Source: Saccoglossus kowalevskii
Taxonomy: Eukaryota > Hemichordata > Enteropneusta > Harrimaniidae
Assembly: GCF_000003605.2 (NCBI RefSeq)
Contig: NW_003133315.1
Coordinates: 145,202-209,201 of the forward strand
Direction: 5' to 3'
Length of the DNA: 64,000 nt
Shown: one piece after another, positions 9,446 through 22,666 of the stretch
Layout: each line of letters opens with the position of its first letter
Position numbering within the stretch: position 1 is the first letter of the stretch
Program-made: the position numbers and the translations under genes
Notes under the pieces: generated by a model
Seen by the model: only the letters and a program-made list of their open reading frames with translations
Databases searched by the model: none
Told to the model about the DNA's origin: nothing

Positions 9446-10381
9446 AGTAAAGCGCGATCGGGCGTGGTTAGTAATGCATGGGAGACTCCCTGAGTAAATG
9501 AGCCATTGATTTTTCTTTCATCACACTCACACACATAGTAAAGATATAAGGCAACGCTCCTGCATCCTTCCTTACTGTGATGGCAGTTATTTATAGTGGA
9601 CTTTTTGTAACTATTTTAATTAAGGAAAAGTTTTCAAATTCCTTCTAATTTTCTAGAACAAGTTGTAGATGCTGACGGTACGTAGTAGGTTTAAGATGTT
9701 AACACACCGTGTAAAGTTGTTCAAAGTGATTGCAAAGTTATGTAAAGTTATTGCAAAGTTCGTTGATGTATTGGTATGTATGACCTAAGTTGTTGGCATA
9801 TAGAAACGCGCAGTGGTAAAGTCGAACAATTTAATAAAAGCCAGTTCAAAGCAGCATATAGATGTTTACATGAACTCACTGTAAAATGTTAGAAAACAGC
9901 ATGCAATGTTCAAGTAAAAAGCGAAGGAAATTTTGGCGGAGTTGCTTGTATATTAAACCTAAGTCATCGTCATGTCACCCCCCGCAGTTAAATTTCGAAA
10001 ACAATAAGTAAATATGTCGAGAATGCCTCATAAATAAGCAGATTATCACAACAGCCAACCGAAAATTCGAAAACAAACTGCTTACAAAGTTGTGAAAAGC
10101 GATTGCAAAGTTGCGTGTTTCAATCGGTATTGTTATCTGAGATATCATATTAACAATTACCATAGTTAAAAGTTCGAAAATGTGTATAAATATTTCGTGA
10201 ATTGCTGTAAAATTACCTTAGTGTTACTCCAAGTAAGTAGAGGTCATAGGTCAAATATCGAAGGTACTTTGTGCCAGCGATAATGATGTTAAAACATTTA
10301 AAAACATGAAATACCCGCCAATTCGGATTAACTTTAAATAATTCATGCAGCTGTGTGTTTAGGTGAACGCCAAATGTTTAA
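9446..10381 (+). repeat. Satellite monomer 11 (936 bp)
   Basis: Short form, B-tail. Box C is damaged: GTAATGCATGG for GTACTTGCATGG, one base shorter. ACCTTAGTG near 10215 and TATCTGAG match monomer 59. Confidence 0.95.
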
Positions 10382-11326
10382 AGTAAAGCGCGATCGGGCG
10401 TGGTTAGTACTTGCATGGGAGACTCCCTGAGTAAATGAGCCATTGATTTTTCTTTCATCACACTCACACACATAGTAAAGATATAAGGCAACGCTCCTGT
10501 ATCCTTCCTTACTGTGATGGCAGTTATTTATAGTGGAAAATCGTGGACTTTTTGTAACTATTTTAATTAAGGAAAAGTTTTCAAATTCCTTCTAATTTTC
10601 TAGAACAAGTTGTAGATGCTGACGGTACGTAGTAGGTTTTAAGATGTTAACACACCGTGTAAAGTTGTTCAAAGTGATTGCAAAGTTGTGCAAAGTTATT
10701 GCAAAGTTCGTTGATGTATTGGTATGTATGACCTAAGTTGTTGGCATATAGAAACGCGCAGTGGTAAAGTCGAACAATTTAATAAAAGCCAGTTCAAAGC
10801 AGCATATAGATGTTTACATGAACTCACTGTAAAATGTTAGAAAACAGCATGCAATGTTCAAGTAAAAAAGCGAAGGAAATTTTGGCGGAGTTGCTTGTAT
10901 ATTAAACCTAAGTCATCGTCATGACACCCCCGCAGTTAAATTTCGAAAACAATAAGTAAATGTATCGAGAATGCCTCATAAATAAGCAGATTATCACAAC
11001 AGCCAACCGAAAATTCGACAACAAACTGCTTACAAAGTTGTGAAAGCGATTGCAAAGTTGCTTGTTTCAATCGGTATTGTTACCTGAGATATCATATTAA
11101 CAATTACCATAGTAAAAGTCGAAAATGTGTATAAATATTTCGTGAATTGCTGTAAAATTACCGTAGTGTTACTCCAAGTAAGTAGAGGTCATAGGTCAAA
11201 TATCGAAGGTACTTTGTGCCAGCGATAATGATGTTAAAACATTTAAAAACATGAAATACCCGCCAATTCGGATTAACATTAAATAATTCATGCAGCTGTG
11301 TGTTTAGGTGAACGCCAAATGTTTAA
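10382..11326 (+). repeat. Satellite monomer 12 (945 bp)
   Basis: Long form, B-tail. CTCCTGTATCC near 10495 is shared only with monomer 60. Three single-base losses occur between 11041 and 11122 (GTGAAAGCG, AGTAAAAG, GTCGAAAATG). Confidence 0.95.
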
Positions 11327-12274
11327 AGTAAAGCGCGATCGGGCGTGGTTAGTACTTGCATGGGAGACTCCCTGAGTAAATGAGCCATTGATTTTTCTTT
11401 CATCACACTCACACACATAGTAAAGATATAATGCAACGCTCCTGCATCCTTCCTTACTGTGATGGCACTTATTTATAGTGGAAAATCGTGGACTTTTTGT
11501 AACTATTTTAATTAAGGAAAAGTTTTCAAATTCCTTCTAATTTTCTAGAACAAGTTGTAGATGCTGACGGTACGTAGTAGGTTTTAAGATGTTAACACAC
11601 CGTGTAAAGTTGTTCAAAGTGATTGCAAAGTTATGGAAAGTTATTGCAAAGTTCGTTGATGTATTGGTATGTATGACCTAAGTTGTTGGCATATAGAAAC
11701 GCGCAGTGGTAAAGTCGAACAATTTAATAAAAGCCAGTTCAAAGCAGCATATAGATGTTTACATGAACTCACTGTAAAATGTTAGAAAACAGCATGCAAT
11801 GTTCAAGTAAAAAAGCGAAGGAAATTTTGGCGGAGTTGCTTGTATATTAAACCTAAGTCATCGTCATGACACCCCCGCAGTTAAATTTCGAAAACAATAA
11901 GTAAATGTATCGAGAATGCCTCATAAATAAGCAGATTATCACAACAGCCAACCGAAAATTCGACAACAAACTGCTTACAAAGTTGTGAAAAGCGATTGCA
12001 AAGTTGCTTGTTTCAATCGGTATTGTTACCTGAGATATCATATTAAGAATTACCATAGTTAAAAGTTCGAAAATGTGTATAAATATTTCGTGAATTGCTG
12101 TTAAATTACCGTAGTGTTACTCCGAGTAAGTAGAGGTCATAGGTCAAATATGGAAGGTACTTTGTGCCAGCGATAACGATTTTAAAACATTTAAAAACAT
12201 AAAATACCCGCCAATTTGGCTTAACTTTAAATAATTCATGCAGCTGTATGTTTAGATGACCGCCAAAAGTTGAA
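11327..12274 (+). repeat. Satellite monomer 13 (948 bp)
   Basis: Long form with ATAATGCAACG, ATGGAAAG version, A-tail. GGCACTTATT is private. Confidence 0.95.
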
Positions 12275-13212
12275 AGTAAAGCGCGATCGGGCGTGGTTAG
12301 TACTTGCATGGGAGACTCCCTGAGTAAATGAGCCATTGATTTTTCTTTAATCACACTCACACACATAGTAAAGATATAAGGCAACGCTCCTGCATCCTTC
12401 CTTAGTGTGATGGCAGTTATTTATAGTGGAAAATCGTGGACTTTTTGTAACTATTTTAATTAAGGAAAAGTTTTCAAATTCCTTCTAATTTTCTAGAACA
12501 AGTTGTAGATGCTGACGGTGCGTAGTAGGTTTTAAGATGTTAACACACCGTGTAAAGTTGTTCAAAGTGATTGCAAAGTTATTGCAAAGTTCGTTGATGT
12601 ATTGGTATGTATGACCTAAGTTGTTGGCATATAGAAACGCGCAGTGATAAAGTCGAACAATTTAATAAAAGCCAGTTGAAAGCAGCCTATAGATGTTTAC
12701 ATGAACTGACTGTAAAATGTTAGAAAACAGCATGCAATGTTCAAGGGAAAAAGCGAAGGAAATGTTGGCGGAGTTGCTTGTATATTAAACCTAAGTCATC
12801 GTCATGACACCCCCGCAGTTAGATTTCGAAAACAATAAGTAAATATATCGAGAATGCCTCATAAATAAGCAGTTTATCACAACAGCCAACCGAAAATTCG
12901 ACAACAAACTGCTTACAAAGTTGTGAAAAGCGATTGCAAAGTTGCTTGTTTCAATCGGTATTGTTATCTGAGATATCATATTAACAATTACCATAGTTAA
13001 AAGTTCGAAAATGTGTATAAATATTTCGTGAATTGCTGTAAAATTACCGTAGTGTTACTCTAAGTAAGTAGAGGTCATAGGTCAAATATCGAAGGTACTT
13101 TGTGCCAGCGATAATGATGTTAAAACATTTAAAAACATGAAATACCCGCCAATTCGGATTAACATTAAATAATTCATGCAGCTGTGTGTTTAGGTGAACG
13201 CCAAATGTTTAA
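12275..13212 (+). repeat. Satellite monomer 14 (938 bp)
   Basis: Long form that has lost one 10-bp AAAG unit, so its total length equals that of a short form. Private changes include TTTAATCACAC, CTTAGTGTG and CTCTAAGTAAG. B-tail. Confidence 0.95.
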
Positions 13213-14149
13213 AGTAAAGCGCGATCGGGCGTGGTTAGTACTTGCATGGGAGACTCCCTGAGTAAATGAGCCATTGATTTTTCTTTCATCACACTCACAC
13301 ACATAGTAAAGATATAAGGCAACGCTCCTGCATCCTTCCTTACTGTGATGGCAGTTATTTATAGTGGACTTTTTGTAACTATTTTAATTAAGGAAAAGTT
13401 TTCAAATTCCTTCTAATTTTCTAGAACAAGTTGTAGATGCTGACGGTACGTAGTAGGTTTAAGATGTTAACACACCGTGTAAAGTTGTTCAAAGTGATTG
13501 CAAAGTTATGTAAAGTTATTGCAAAGTTCGTTGATGTATTGGTATGTATGACCTAAGTTGTTGGCATATAGAAACGCGCAGTGGTAAAGTCGAACAATTT
13601 AATAAAAGCCAGTTCAAAGCAGCATATAGATGTTTACATGAACTCACTGTAAAATGTTAGAAAACAGCATGCAATGTTCAAGTAAAAAAGCGAAGGAAAT
13701 TTTGGCGGAGTTGCTTGTATATTAAACCTAAGTCATCGTCATGACACCCCCGCAGTTAAATTTCGAAAACAATAAGTAAATGTATCGAGAATGCCTCATA
13801 AATAAGCAGATTATCACAACAGCCAACCGAAAATTCGACAACAAACTGCTTACAAAGTTGTGAAAAGCGATTGCAAAGTTGCTTGTTTCAATCGGTATTG
13901 TTACCTGAGATATCATATTAAGAATTACCATAGTTAAAAGTTCGAAAATGTGTATAAATATTTCGTGAATTGCTGTAAAATTACCGTAGTGTTACTCCAT
14001 GTAAGTAGAGGTCATAGGTCAAATATCGAAGGTATTTTGTGCCAGCGATAATGATGTTAAAACATTTAAAAACATGAAATACCCGCCAATTCGGATTGAC
14101 TTTAAATAATTCATGCAGCTGTGTGTTTAGGTGAACGCCAAATGTTTAA
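13213..14149 (+). repeat. Satellite monomer 15 (937 bp)
   Basis: Short form, ATGTAAAG, GTAGGTTTAAG and CCATGTAAG, very like monomer 10. B-tail. Confidence 0.95.
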
Positions 14150-15097
14150 AGTAAAGCGCGATCGGGCGTGGTTAGTACTTGCATGGGAGACTCCCTGAGT
14201 AAATGAGCCATTGATTTTTCTTTCATCACACTCACACACATAGTAAAGATATAATGCAACGCTCCTGCATCCTTCCTTACTGTGATGGCAGTTATTTATA
14301 GTGGAAAATCGTGGACTTTTTGTAACTATTTTAAGTAAGGAAAAGTTTTCAAATTCCTTCTAATTTTCTAGAACAAGTTGTAGATGCTGACGGTACGTAG
14401 TAGGTTTTAAGATGTTAACACACCGTGTAAAGTTGTTCAAAGTGATTGCAAAGTTATGCAAAGTTATTGCAAAGTTCGTTGATGTATTGGTATGTATGAC
14501 CTAAGTTGTTGGCATATAGAAACGCGCAGTGGTAAAGTCGAACAATTTAATAAAAGTCAGTTCAAAGCAGCATATAGATGTTTACATGAACTCACTGTAA
14601 AATGTTAGAAAACAGCATGCAATGTTCAAGTAAAAATGCGAAGGAAATTTTGGCGGAGTTGCTTGTATATTAAACCTAAGTCATCGTCATGACACCCCCG
14701 CAGTTAAATTTCGAAAACAATAAGTAAATGTATCGAGAATGCCTCATAAATAAGCAGATTATCACAACAGCCAACCGAAAATTCGACAACAAACTGCTTA
14801 CAAAGTTGTGAAGAGCGATTGCAAAGTTGCTTGTTTCAATCGGTATTGTTACCTGAGATATCATATTAAGAATTACCATAGTTAAAAGTTCGAAAATGTG
14901 TATAAATATTTCGTGAATTGCTGTTAAATTACCGTAGTGTTACTCCGAGTAAGTAGAGGTCATAGGTCAAATATGGAAGGTACTTTGTGCCAGCGATAAC
15001 GATTTTAAAACATTTAAAAACATAAAATACCCGCCAATTTGGCTTAACTTTAAATAATTCATGCAGCTCTATGTTTAGATGACCGCCAAAAGTTGAA
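14150..15097 (+). repeat. Satellite monomer 16 (948 bp)
   Basis: Long form with ATAATGCAACG. The rare TTTTAAGTAAGG near 14328 is shared with monomer 59. GTGAAGAGCG is private. A-tail with CTCTATG. Confidence 0.95.
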
Positions 15098-16035
15098 AGT
15101 AAAGCGCGATTGGGCATGGTTAGTACTTGCATGGGAGACTCCCTGAGTAAATGAGCCATTGATTTTTCTTTCATCACACTCACACACATAGTAAAGATAT
15201 AAGGCAACGCTCCTGCATCCTTCCTTACTGTGATAGCAATTATTTATGGTGGAATTTTTGTAACTATTTTAATTAAGGACAAATTTTCAAATTCCTTCTA
15301 ATTTTCTAGAACAAGTTGTATAAGCTGTCGACACGTAGTAGGTTTTAAGATGTTAACATACCGTGTAAAGTTGTTCAAAGTTATTGCAAAGTTATGCAAA
15401 GTTATTGCAAAGTTCGTTGATGTATTGGTATGTATGACCTAAGTTGTTGGCATATAGAAACGCGCAGTGGTAAAGTCGAACAATTTATTAAAAGCCAGTT
15501 CAAAGCAGCATATAGATGTTTACATGAACTCACTGTAAAATGTTAGAAAACAGCATGCAATGTTCAAGTAAAAAAGCGAAGGAAATTTTGGCGGAGTTGC
15601 TTGTATATTAAACCTAAGTCATCGTCATGACACCCCCGCAGTTAAATTTCGAAAACAATAAGTAAATGTATCGAGAATGCCTCATAAATAAGCAGATTAT
15701 CACAACAGCCAACCGAAAATTCGACAACAAACTGCTTACAAAGTTGTGAAAAGCGATTGCAAAGTGGCTTGTTTCAATCGGTATTGTTACCTGAGATATC
15801 ATATTAACAATTACCATAGTTAAAAGTTCGAAAATGTGTATAAATATTTCGTGAATTGCTGTTAAATTACCGTAGTGTTACTCCGAGTAAGTAGAGGTCA
15901 TAGGTCAAATATGGAAGGTACTTTGTGCCAGCGATAACGATTTTAAAACATTTAAAAACATAAAATACCCGCCAATTTGGCTTAACTTTAAATAATTCAT
16001 GCAGCTGTATGTTTAGATGACCGCCAAAAGTTGAA
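15098..16035 (+). repeat. Satellite monomer 17 (938 bp)
   Basis: The 5S-like segment has GATTGGGCATGG, with two transitions at CpG sites. Short GTGGAATTTTT form. The minus-strand TATA octamer is altered (TATTTATG). First AAAGTGGCTTG copy of the array; A-tail. Confidence 0.95.
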
Positions 16036-16973
16036 AGTAAAGCGCGATCGGGCGTGGTTAGTACTTGCATGGGAGACTCCCCGAGTAAATGAGCCATTGA
16101 TTTTTCTTTCATCACACTCACACACATAGTAGAGATATAAGGCAACGCTCCTGCATCCTTCCTTACTGTGATGGCAATTATTTATATTGGACTTTTTGTA
16201 ACTATTTTAATTAAGGAAAAGTTTTCAAATTCCTTCTAATTTTCTAGAACAAGTTGTAGATGCTGTCGGTACGTAGTAGGTTTTAAGATGTTAACACACC
16301 GTGTAAAGTTGTTCAAAGTGATTGCAAAGTTATGGAAAGTTATTGCAAAGTTCGTTGATGTATTGGTATGTATGACCTAAGTTGTTGGCATATAGAAACG
16401 CGCAGTGGTAAAGTCGAACAATTTAATAAAAGCCAGTTCAAAGCAGCATATAGATGTTTACATGAACTCACTGTAAAATGTTAGAAAACAGCATGCAATG
16501 TTCAAGTAAAAAAGCGAAAGAAAATTTGGCGGAGTTGCTTGTATATTAAACCTAAGTCATCGTCATGACACCCCCGCAGTTAAATTTCGAAAACAATAAG
16601 TAAATGTATCGAGAATGCCTCATAAATAAGCAGATTATCACAACAGCCAACCGAAAATTCGACAACAAACTGATTACAAAGTTGTGAAAAGCGATTGCAA
16701 AGTGGCTTGTTTCAATCGGTATTGTTACCTGAGATATCATATTAACAATTACCATAGTTAAAAGTTCGAAAATGTGTATAAATATTTCGTGAATTGCTGT
16801 TAAATTACCGTAGTGTTACTCCGAGTAAGTAGAGGTCATAGGTCAAATATGGAAGGTACTTTGTGCCAGCGATAACGATTTTAAAACATTTAAAAACATA
16901 AAATACCCGCCAATTTGGCTTAACTTTAAATAATTCATGCAGCTGTATGTTTAGATGACCGCCAAAAGTTGAA
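16036..16973 (+). repeat. Satellite monomer 18 (938 bp)
   Basis: Short form, CCCCGAG after box C, ATGGAAAG version. GCGAAAGAAAATTTGG is shared only with monomer 19, so the two are recent relatives. A-tail. Confidence 0.95.
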
Positions 16974-17912
16974 AGTAAAGCGCGATCGGGCGTGGTTAGT
17001 ACTTGCATGGGAGACTCCCTGAGTAAATGAGCTATTGATTTTTCTTTCATCACACTCACACACATAGTAAAGATATAAGGCAACGCTCCTGCATCCTTCC
17101 TTACTGTGATGGCAATTATTTATAGTGGACTTTTTGTAACTATTTTAATTAAGGAAAAGTTTTCAAATTCCTTCTAATTTTCTAGAAACAAGTTGTAGAT
17201 GCTGTCGGTACGTAGTAGGTTTTAAGATGTTAACACACCGTGTAAAGTTGTTCAAAGTGATTGCAAAGTTATGGAAAGTTATTGCAAAGTTCGTTGATGT
17301 ATTGGTATGTATGACCTAAGTTGTTGGCATATAGAAACGCGCAGTGGTAAAGTCGAACAATTTAATAAAAGCCAGTTCAAAGCAGCATATAGATGTTTAC
17401 ATGAACTCACTGTAAAATGTTAGAAAACAGCATGCAATGTTCAAGTAAAAAAGCGAAAGAAAATTTGGCGGAGTTGCTTGTATATTAAACCTAAGTCATC
17501 GTCATGACACCCCCCGCAGTTAAATTTCGAAAACAATAAGTAAATATATCGAGAATGCTCATAAATAAGCAGATTATCACAACAGCCAACCGACAATTCG
17601 ACAACAAACTGCTTACAAAGTTGTGAAAAGCGATTGCAAAGTTGCTTGTTTCAATCGGTATTGTTACCTGAGATATCATATTAAGAATTACCATAGTTAA
17701 AAGTTCGAAAATGTGTATAAATATTTCGTGAATTGCTGTAAAATTACCGTAGTGTTACTCCATGTAAGTAGAGGTCATAGGTCAAATATCGAAGGTACTT
17801 TGTGCCAGCGATAACGATTTTAAAACATTTAAAAACATAAAATACCCGCCAATTTGGCTTAACTTTAAATAATTCATGCCGCTCTATGTTTAGATGACCG
17901 CCAAAAGTTGAA
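16974..17912 (+). repeat. Satellite monomer 19 (939 bp)
   Basis: Short form. It has six Cs in the C run near 17510, a one-base loss in GAATGCTCATAA, and an extra A in TCTAGAAACAAG. The second half switches to the CCATGTAAG kind, ending in an A-tail with CTCTATG. Confidence 0.95.
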
Positions 17913-18859
17913 AGTAAAGCGCGATCGGGCGTGGTTAGTACTTGCATAGGAGACTCCCTGAGTAAATGAGCCATTGAATTTTCTTTCATCACACTCACAC
18001 ACATAGTAAAGATATAAGGCAACGCTCCTGCATCCTTCCTTACTGTGATGGCAGTTATTTATAGTGGAAAATCGTGGACTTTTTGTAACTATTTTAATTA
18101 AGGAAAAGTTTTCAAATTCCTTCTAATTTTCTAGAACAAGTTGTAGATGCTGACGGTACGTAGTAGGTTTTAAGATGTTAACACACCGTGTAAAGTTGTT
18201 CAAAGTGATTGCAAAGTTATGCAAAGTTATTGCAAAGTTCGTTGATGTATTGGTATGTATGACCTAAGTTGTTGGCATATAGAAACGCGCAGTGGTAAAG
18301 TCGAACAATTTAATAAAAGCCAGTTCAAAGCAGCATATAGATGTTTACATGAACTGACTGTAAAATGTTAGAAAACAGCATGCAATATTCAAGGGAAAAA
18401 GCGAAGGAAATGATGGCGGAGTTGCTTGTATATTAAACCTAAGTCATTGTCATATCACACCGCAGTTAAATTTCGAAAACAATAAGTAAATATATCGAGA
18501 ATGCCTCATAAATAAGCAGATTATCACTACAGCCAACCGAAAATTCGACAACAAACTGCTTACAAAGTTGTGAAAAGCGATTGCAAAGTTGCTTGTTTCA
18601 ATCGGTATTGTTACCTGAGATATCATATTAACAATTACCATAGTTAAAAGTTCGATAATGTGTATAAATATTTCGTGAATTGTTGTTAAATTACCGTAGT
18701 GTTACTCCGAGTAAGTAGAGGTCATAGGTCAAATATGGAAGGTACTTTGTGCCAGCGATAACGATTTTAAAACATTTAAAAACATGAAATACCCGCCAAT
18801 TTGGCTTAACTTTAAATAATTCATGCAGCTGTATGTTTAGATGACTGCCAAAAGTTGAA
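17913..18859 (+). repeat. Satellite monomer 20 (947 bp)
   Basis: Long form. Box C has CATAGGAGAC and the T run is cut to four (GAATTTTC). The C run reads CATATCACACCGCAG. GTTCGATAATG is shared with 21. A-tail with GACTGCC. Confidence 0.95.
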
Positions 18860-19807
18860 AGTAAAGCGCGATCGGGCGTGGTTAGTACTTCTATGGGAGA
18901 CTCCCTGAGTAAATGAGCCATTGATTTTTCTTTCATCACACTCACACATATAGTAAAGATATAAGGCAAAGCTCCTGCATCCTTCCTTACTGTGATGGCA
19001 GTTATTTATAGTGGAAAATCGTGGACTTTTTGTAACTATTTTAATTAAGGAAAAGTTTTCAAATTCCTTCTAATTTTCTAGAACAAGTTGTAGATGCTGA
19101 CGGTACGTAGTAGGTTTTAAGATGTTAACACACCGTGTAAAGTTGTTCAAAGTGATTGCAAAGTTATGCAAAGTTATTGCAAAGTTCGTTGATGTATTGG
19201 TATGTTTGACCTAAGTTGTTGGCATATAGAAACGCGCAGTGGTAAAGTCGAACAATTTAATAAAAGCCAGTTCAAAGCAGCATATAGATGTTTACATGAA
19301 CTGACTGTAAAATGTTAGAAAACAGCATGCAATGTTCAAGTAAAAAAGCGAAGGAAATTTTGGCGGAGTTGCTTGTATATTAAACCTAAGTCATCGTCAT
19401 GACACCCCCGCAGTTAAATTTCGAAAACAATAAGTAAATGTATCGAGAATGCCTCATAAATAAGCAGATTATCACTACAGCCAACCGAAAATTCGACAAC
19501 AAACTGCTTACAAAGTTGTGAAAAGCGATTGCAAAGTTGCTTGTTTCAATCGGTATTGTTACCAGATATATCATATTAACAATAACCATAGTTAAAAGTT
19601 CGATAATGTGTATAAATATTTCGTGAATTGTTGTTAAATTACCGTAGTGTTACTCCGAGTAAGTAGAGGTCATAGGTCAAATATGGAAGGTACTTTGTGC
19701 CAGCGATAACGATTTTAAAACATTTAAAAACATGAAATACCCGCCAATTTGGCTTAACTTTAAATAATTCATGCAGCTGTATGTTTAGATGACTGCCAAA
19801 AGTTGAA
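18860..19807 (+). repeat. Satellite monomer 21 (948 bp)
   Basis: Long form. Box C has ACTTCTATGGG. ACCAGATATATC and AACAATAACC near 19561-19585 are rare markers; the second reappears in the right end of monomer 53. A-tail with GACTGCC. Confidence 0.95.
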
Positions 19808-20744
19808 AGTAAAGCGCGATCGGGCGTGGTTAGTACTTCCATGGGAGACTCCCTGAGTAAATGAGCCATTGATTTTTCTTTCATCACACTCACACACATA
19901 GTAAAGATATAAAGCAAAGCTCTTGCATCCTTCCTTACTGTGATGGCAGTTATTTATAGTGGAAAATCGTGGACTTTTTGTAACTATTTTAATTAAGGAA
20001 AAGTTTTCAAATTCCTTCCAATTTTCTAGAACAAGTTGTAGATGCTGACGGTACGTAGTAGGTTTTAAGATGTTAACACACCGTGTAAAGTTGTTCAAAG
20101 TGATTGCAAAGTTATTGCAAAGTTCGTTGATGTATTGGTATGTATGACCTAAGTTGTTGGCATATAGAAACGCGCAGTGGTAAAGTCGAACAATTTAATA
20201 AAAGCCAGTTCAAAGCAGCATATAGATGTTTACATGAACTGACTGTAAAATGTTAGAAAACAGCATGCAATGTTCAAGGGAAAAAGCGAAGGAAATGTTG
20301 GCGGAGTTGCTTGTATATTAAACCTAAATTATTGTCATGACACCCCGCAGTTAAATTTCGAAAACAATAAGTAAATATATCGAGAATGCCTCATAAATAA
20401 GCAGATTATCACAACAGCCAACCGAAAATTCGACAACAAACTGCTTACAAAGTTGTGAAAAGCGATTGCAAAGTTGCTTGTTTCAATCGGTATTGTTACC
20501 TGAGATATCATATTAACAATTACCATAGTTAAAAGTTCGAAAATGTGTATAAATATTTCGTGAATTGCTGTAAAATTACCGTAGTGTTACTCCAAGTAAG
20601 TAGAGGTTATAGGTCAAATATAGAAGGTACTTTGTGCCAGCGATAATGATGTTAAAACATTTAAAAACATGAAATACCCGCCAATTCGGATTAACTTTAA
20701 ATAATTCATGCAGCTGTGTGTTTAGGTGAACGCCAAATGTTTAA
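19808..20744 (+). repeat. Satellite monomer 22 (937 bp)
   Basis: Long form minus one AAAG unit. Box C has ACTTCCATGGG; AAAGCAAAGCTCTTGC and CCTTCCAATT are shared only with monomer 54. AAATTATTGTCATG and a four-C run; B-tail. Confidence 0.95.
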
Positions 20745-21719
20745 AGTAAAGCGCGATCGGGCGTGGTTTAGTATACTTGCATGGGGAGAACTTCCCTGAG
20801 AGTAATAGAGGCCCATTGATTTTTTCTTTTCATCCCACATCTCCCACCCCATTGTAAAGGATTATAAAGGCCAAACGGATTCCTTGCATCCTTTCCTTTA
20901 CTGTGATGGCAGTTATTTATAGTGGAAAAATCGTGGACTTTTTTGTAACTATTTTAATTAAGGAAAAGTTTTCAAATTCCTTCTAATTTTCTAGAACAAG
21001 TTGTAGATGCTGACGGTACGTAGTAGGTTTTAAGATGTTAACACACCGTGTAAAGTTGTTCAAAGTGATTGCAAAGTTATGTAAAGTTATTGCAAAGTTC
21101 GTTGATGTATTGGTATGTATGACCTAAGTTGTTGGCATATAGAAACGCGCAGTGGTAAAGTCGAACAATTTAATAAAAGCCAGTTCAAAGCAGCATATAG
21201 ATGTTTACATGAACTCACTGTAAAATGTTAGAAAACAGCATGCAATGTTCAAGTAAAAAAGCGAAGGAAATTTTGGCGGAGTTGCTTGTATATTAAACCT
21301 AAATTATTGTCATGACACCCCGCAGTTAAATTTCGAAAACAATAAGTAAATATATCGAGAATGCCTCATAAATAAGCAGATTATCACAACAGCCAACCGA
21401 AAATTCGACAACAAACTGCTTACAAAGTTGTGAAAAGCGATTGCAAAGTTGCTTGTTTCAATCGGTATTGTTACCTGAGATATCATATTAACAATTACCA
21501 TAGTTAAAAGTTCGAAAATGTGTATAAATATTTCGTGAATTGCTGTAAAATTACCGTAGTGTTACTCCAAGTAAGTAGAGGTCATAGGTCAAATATAGAA
21601 GGTACTTTGTGCCAGCGATAATGATGTTAAAACATTTAAAAACATGAAATACCCGCCAATTCGGATTAACTTTAAATAATTCATGCAGCTGTGTGTTTAG
21701 GTGAACGCCAAATGTTTAA
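20745..21719 (+). repeat. Satellite monomer 23 (975 bp, disturbed)
   Basis: The longest copy, with about 28 extra bases, all within roughly 20765-20950. Many are single inserted or duplicated bases (GGTTTAGTATACTTG, GGGGAGAACTTCCC), which destroy box C spacing. The rest is a normal long form with B-tail. This is probably sequence error, though a real decayed copy cannot be excluded. Confidence 0.93.
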
Positions 21720-22666
21720 AATAAAGCGCGATCGGGTGTGGTTAGTACTTGCATGGGAGACTCCCTGAGTAAATGAGCCATTGATTTTTCTTTCATCACA
21801 CTCACACACATAGTAAAGATATAAGGCAACGCTCCTGCATCCTTCCTTACTGTGATGGCAGTTATTTATAATGGAAAATCGTGGACTTTTTGTAACTATT
21901 TTAATTAAGGAAAAGTTTTCAAATTCCTTCTAATTTTCTAGAACAAGTTGTAGATGCTGACGGTACGTAGTAGGTTTTAAGATGTTAACACACCGTGTAA
22001 AGTTGTTCAAAGTGATTGCAAAGTTATGTAAAGTTATTGCAAAGTTCGTTGATGTATTGGTATGTATGACCTAAGTTGTTGGCATATAGAAACGCACAGT
22101 GGTAAAGTCGAACAATTTAATAAAAGCCAGTTCAAAGCAGCATATAGATGTTTACATGAACTGACTGTAAAATGTTAGAAAACAGCATGCAATGTTCATG
22201 GGAAAAAGCGAAGGAAATGTTGGCGGAGTTGCTTGTATATTAAACCTAAGTCATTGTCATGTCACCCCGCAGTTAAATTTCGAAAATAATAAGTAAATAT
22301 ATCGAGAATGCCTCATAAATAAGCAGATTATCACAACAGCCAACCAAAAATTCGACAACAAACTGCTTACAAAGTTGTGAAAAACGATTGCAAAGTTGCT
22401 TGTTTCAATCGGTATTGTTATCTGAGATATCATATTAACAATTACCATAGTTAAAAGTTCGAAAATGTGTATAAATATTTCGTGAATTGCTGTAAAATTA
22501 CCGTAGTGTTACTCCATGTAAGTAGAGGTCATAGGTCAAATATCGAAGGTACTTTGTGCCAGCGATAATGATGTTAAAACATTTAAAAACATAAAATACC
22601 CGCCAATTCGGATTGACTTTAAATAATTCATGCAGCTGTGTGTTTAGGTGAATGCCAAATGTTTAA
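21720..22666 (+). repeat. Satellite monomer 24 (947 bp)
   Basis: Long form, starting ATAAAGCG and with CGGGTGTGG in the 5S-like segment (a CpG transition). The second half matches monomer 8 (AACCAAAAATTCG, AAAAACGATTG, GAATGCC). B-tail. Confidence 0.95.
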
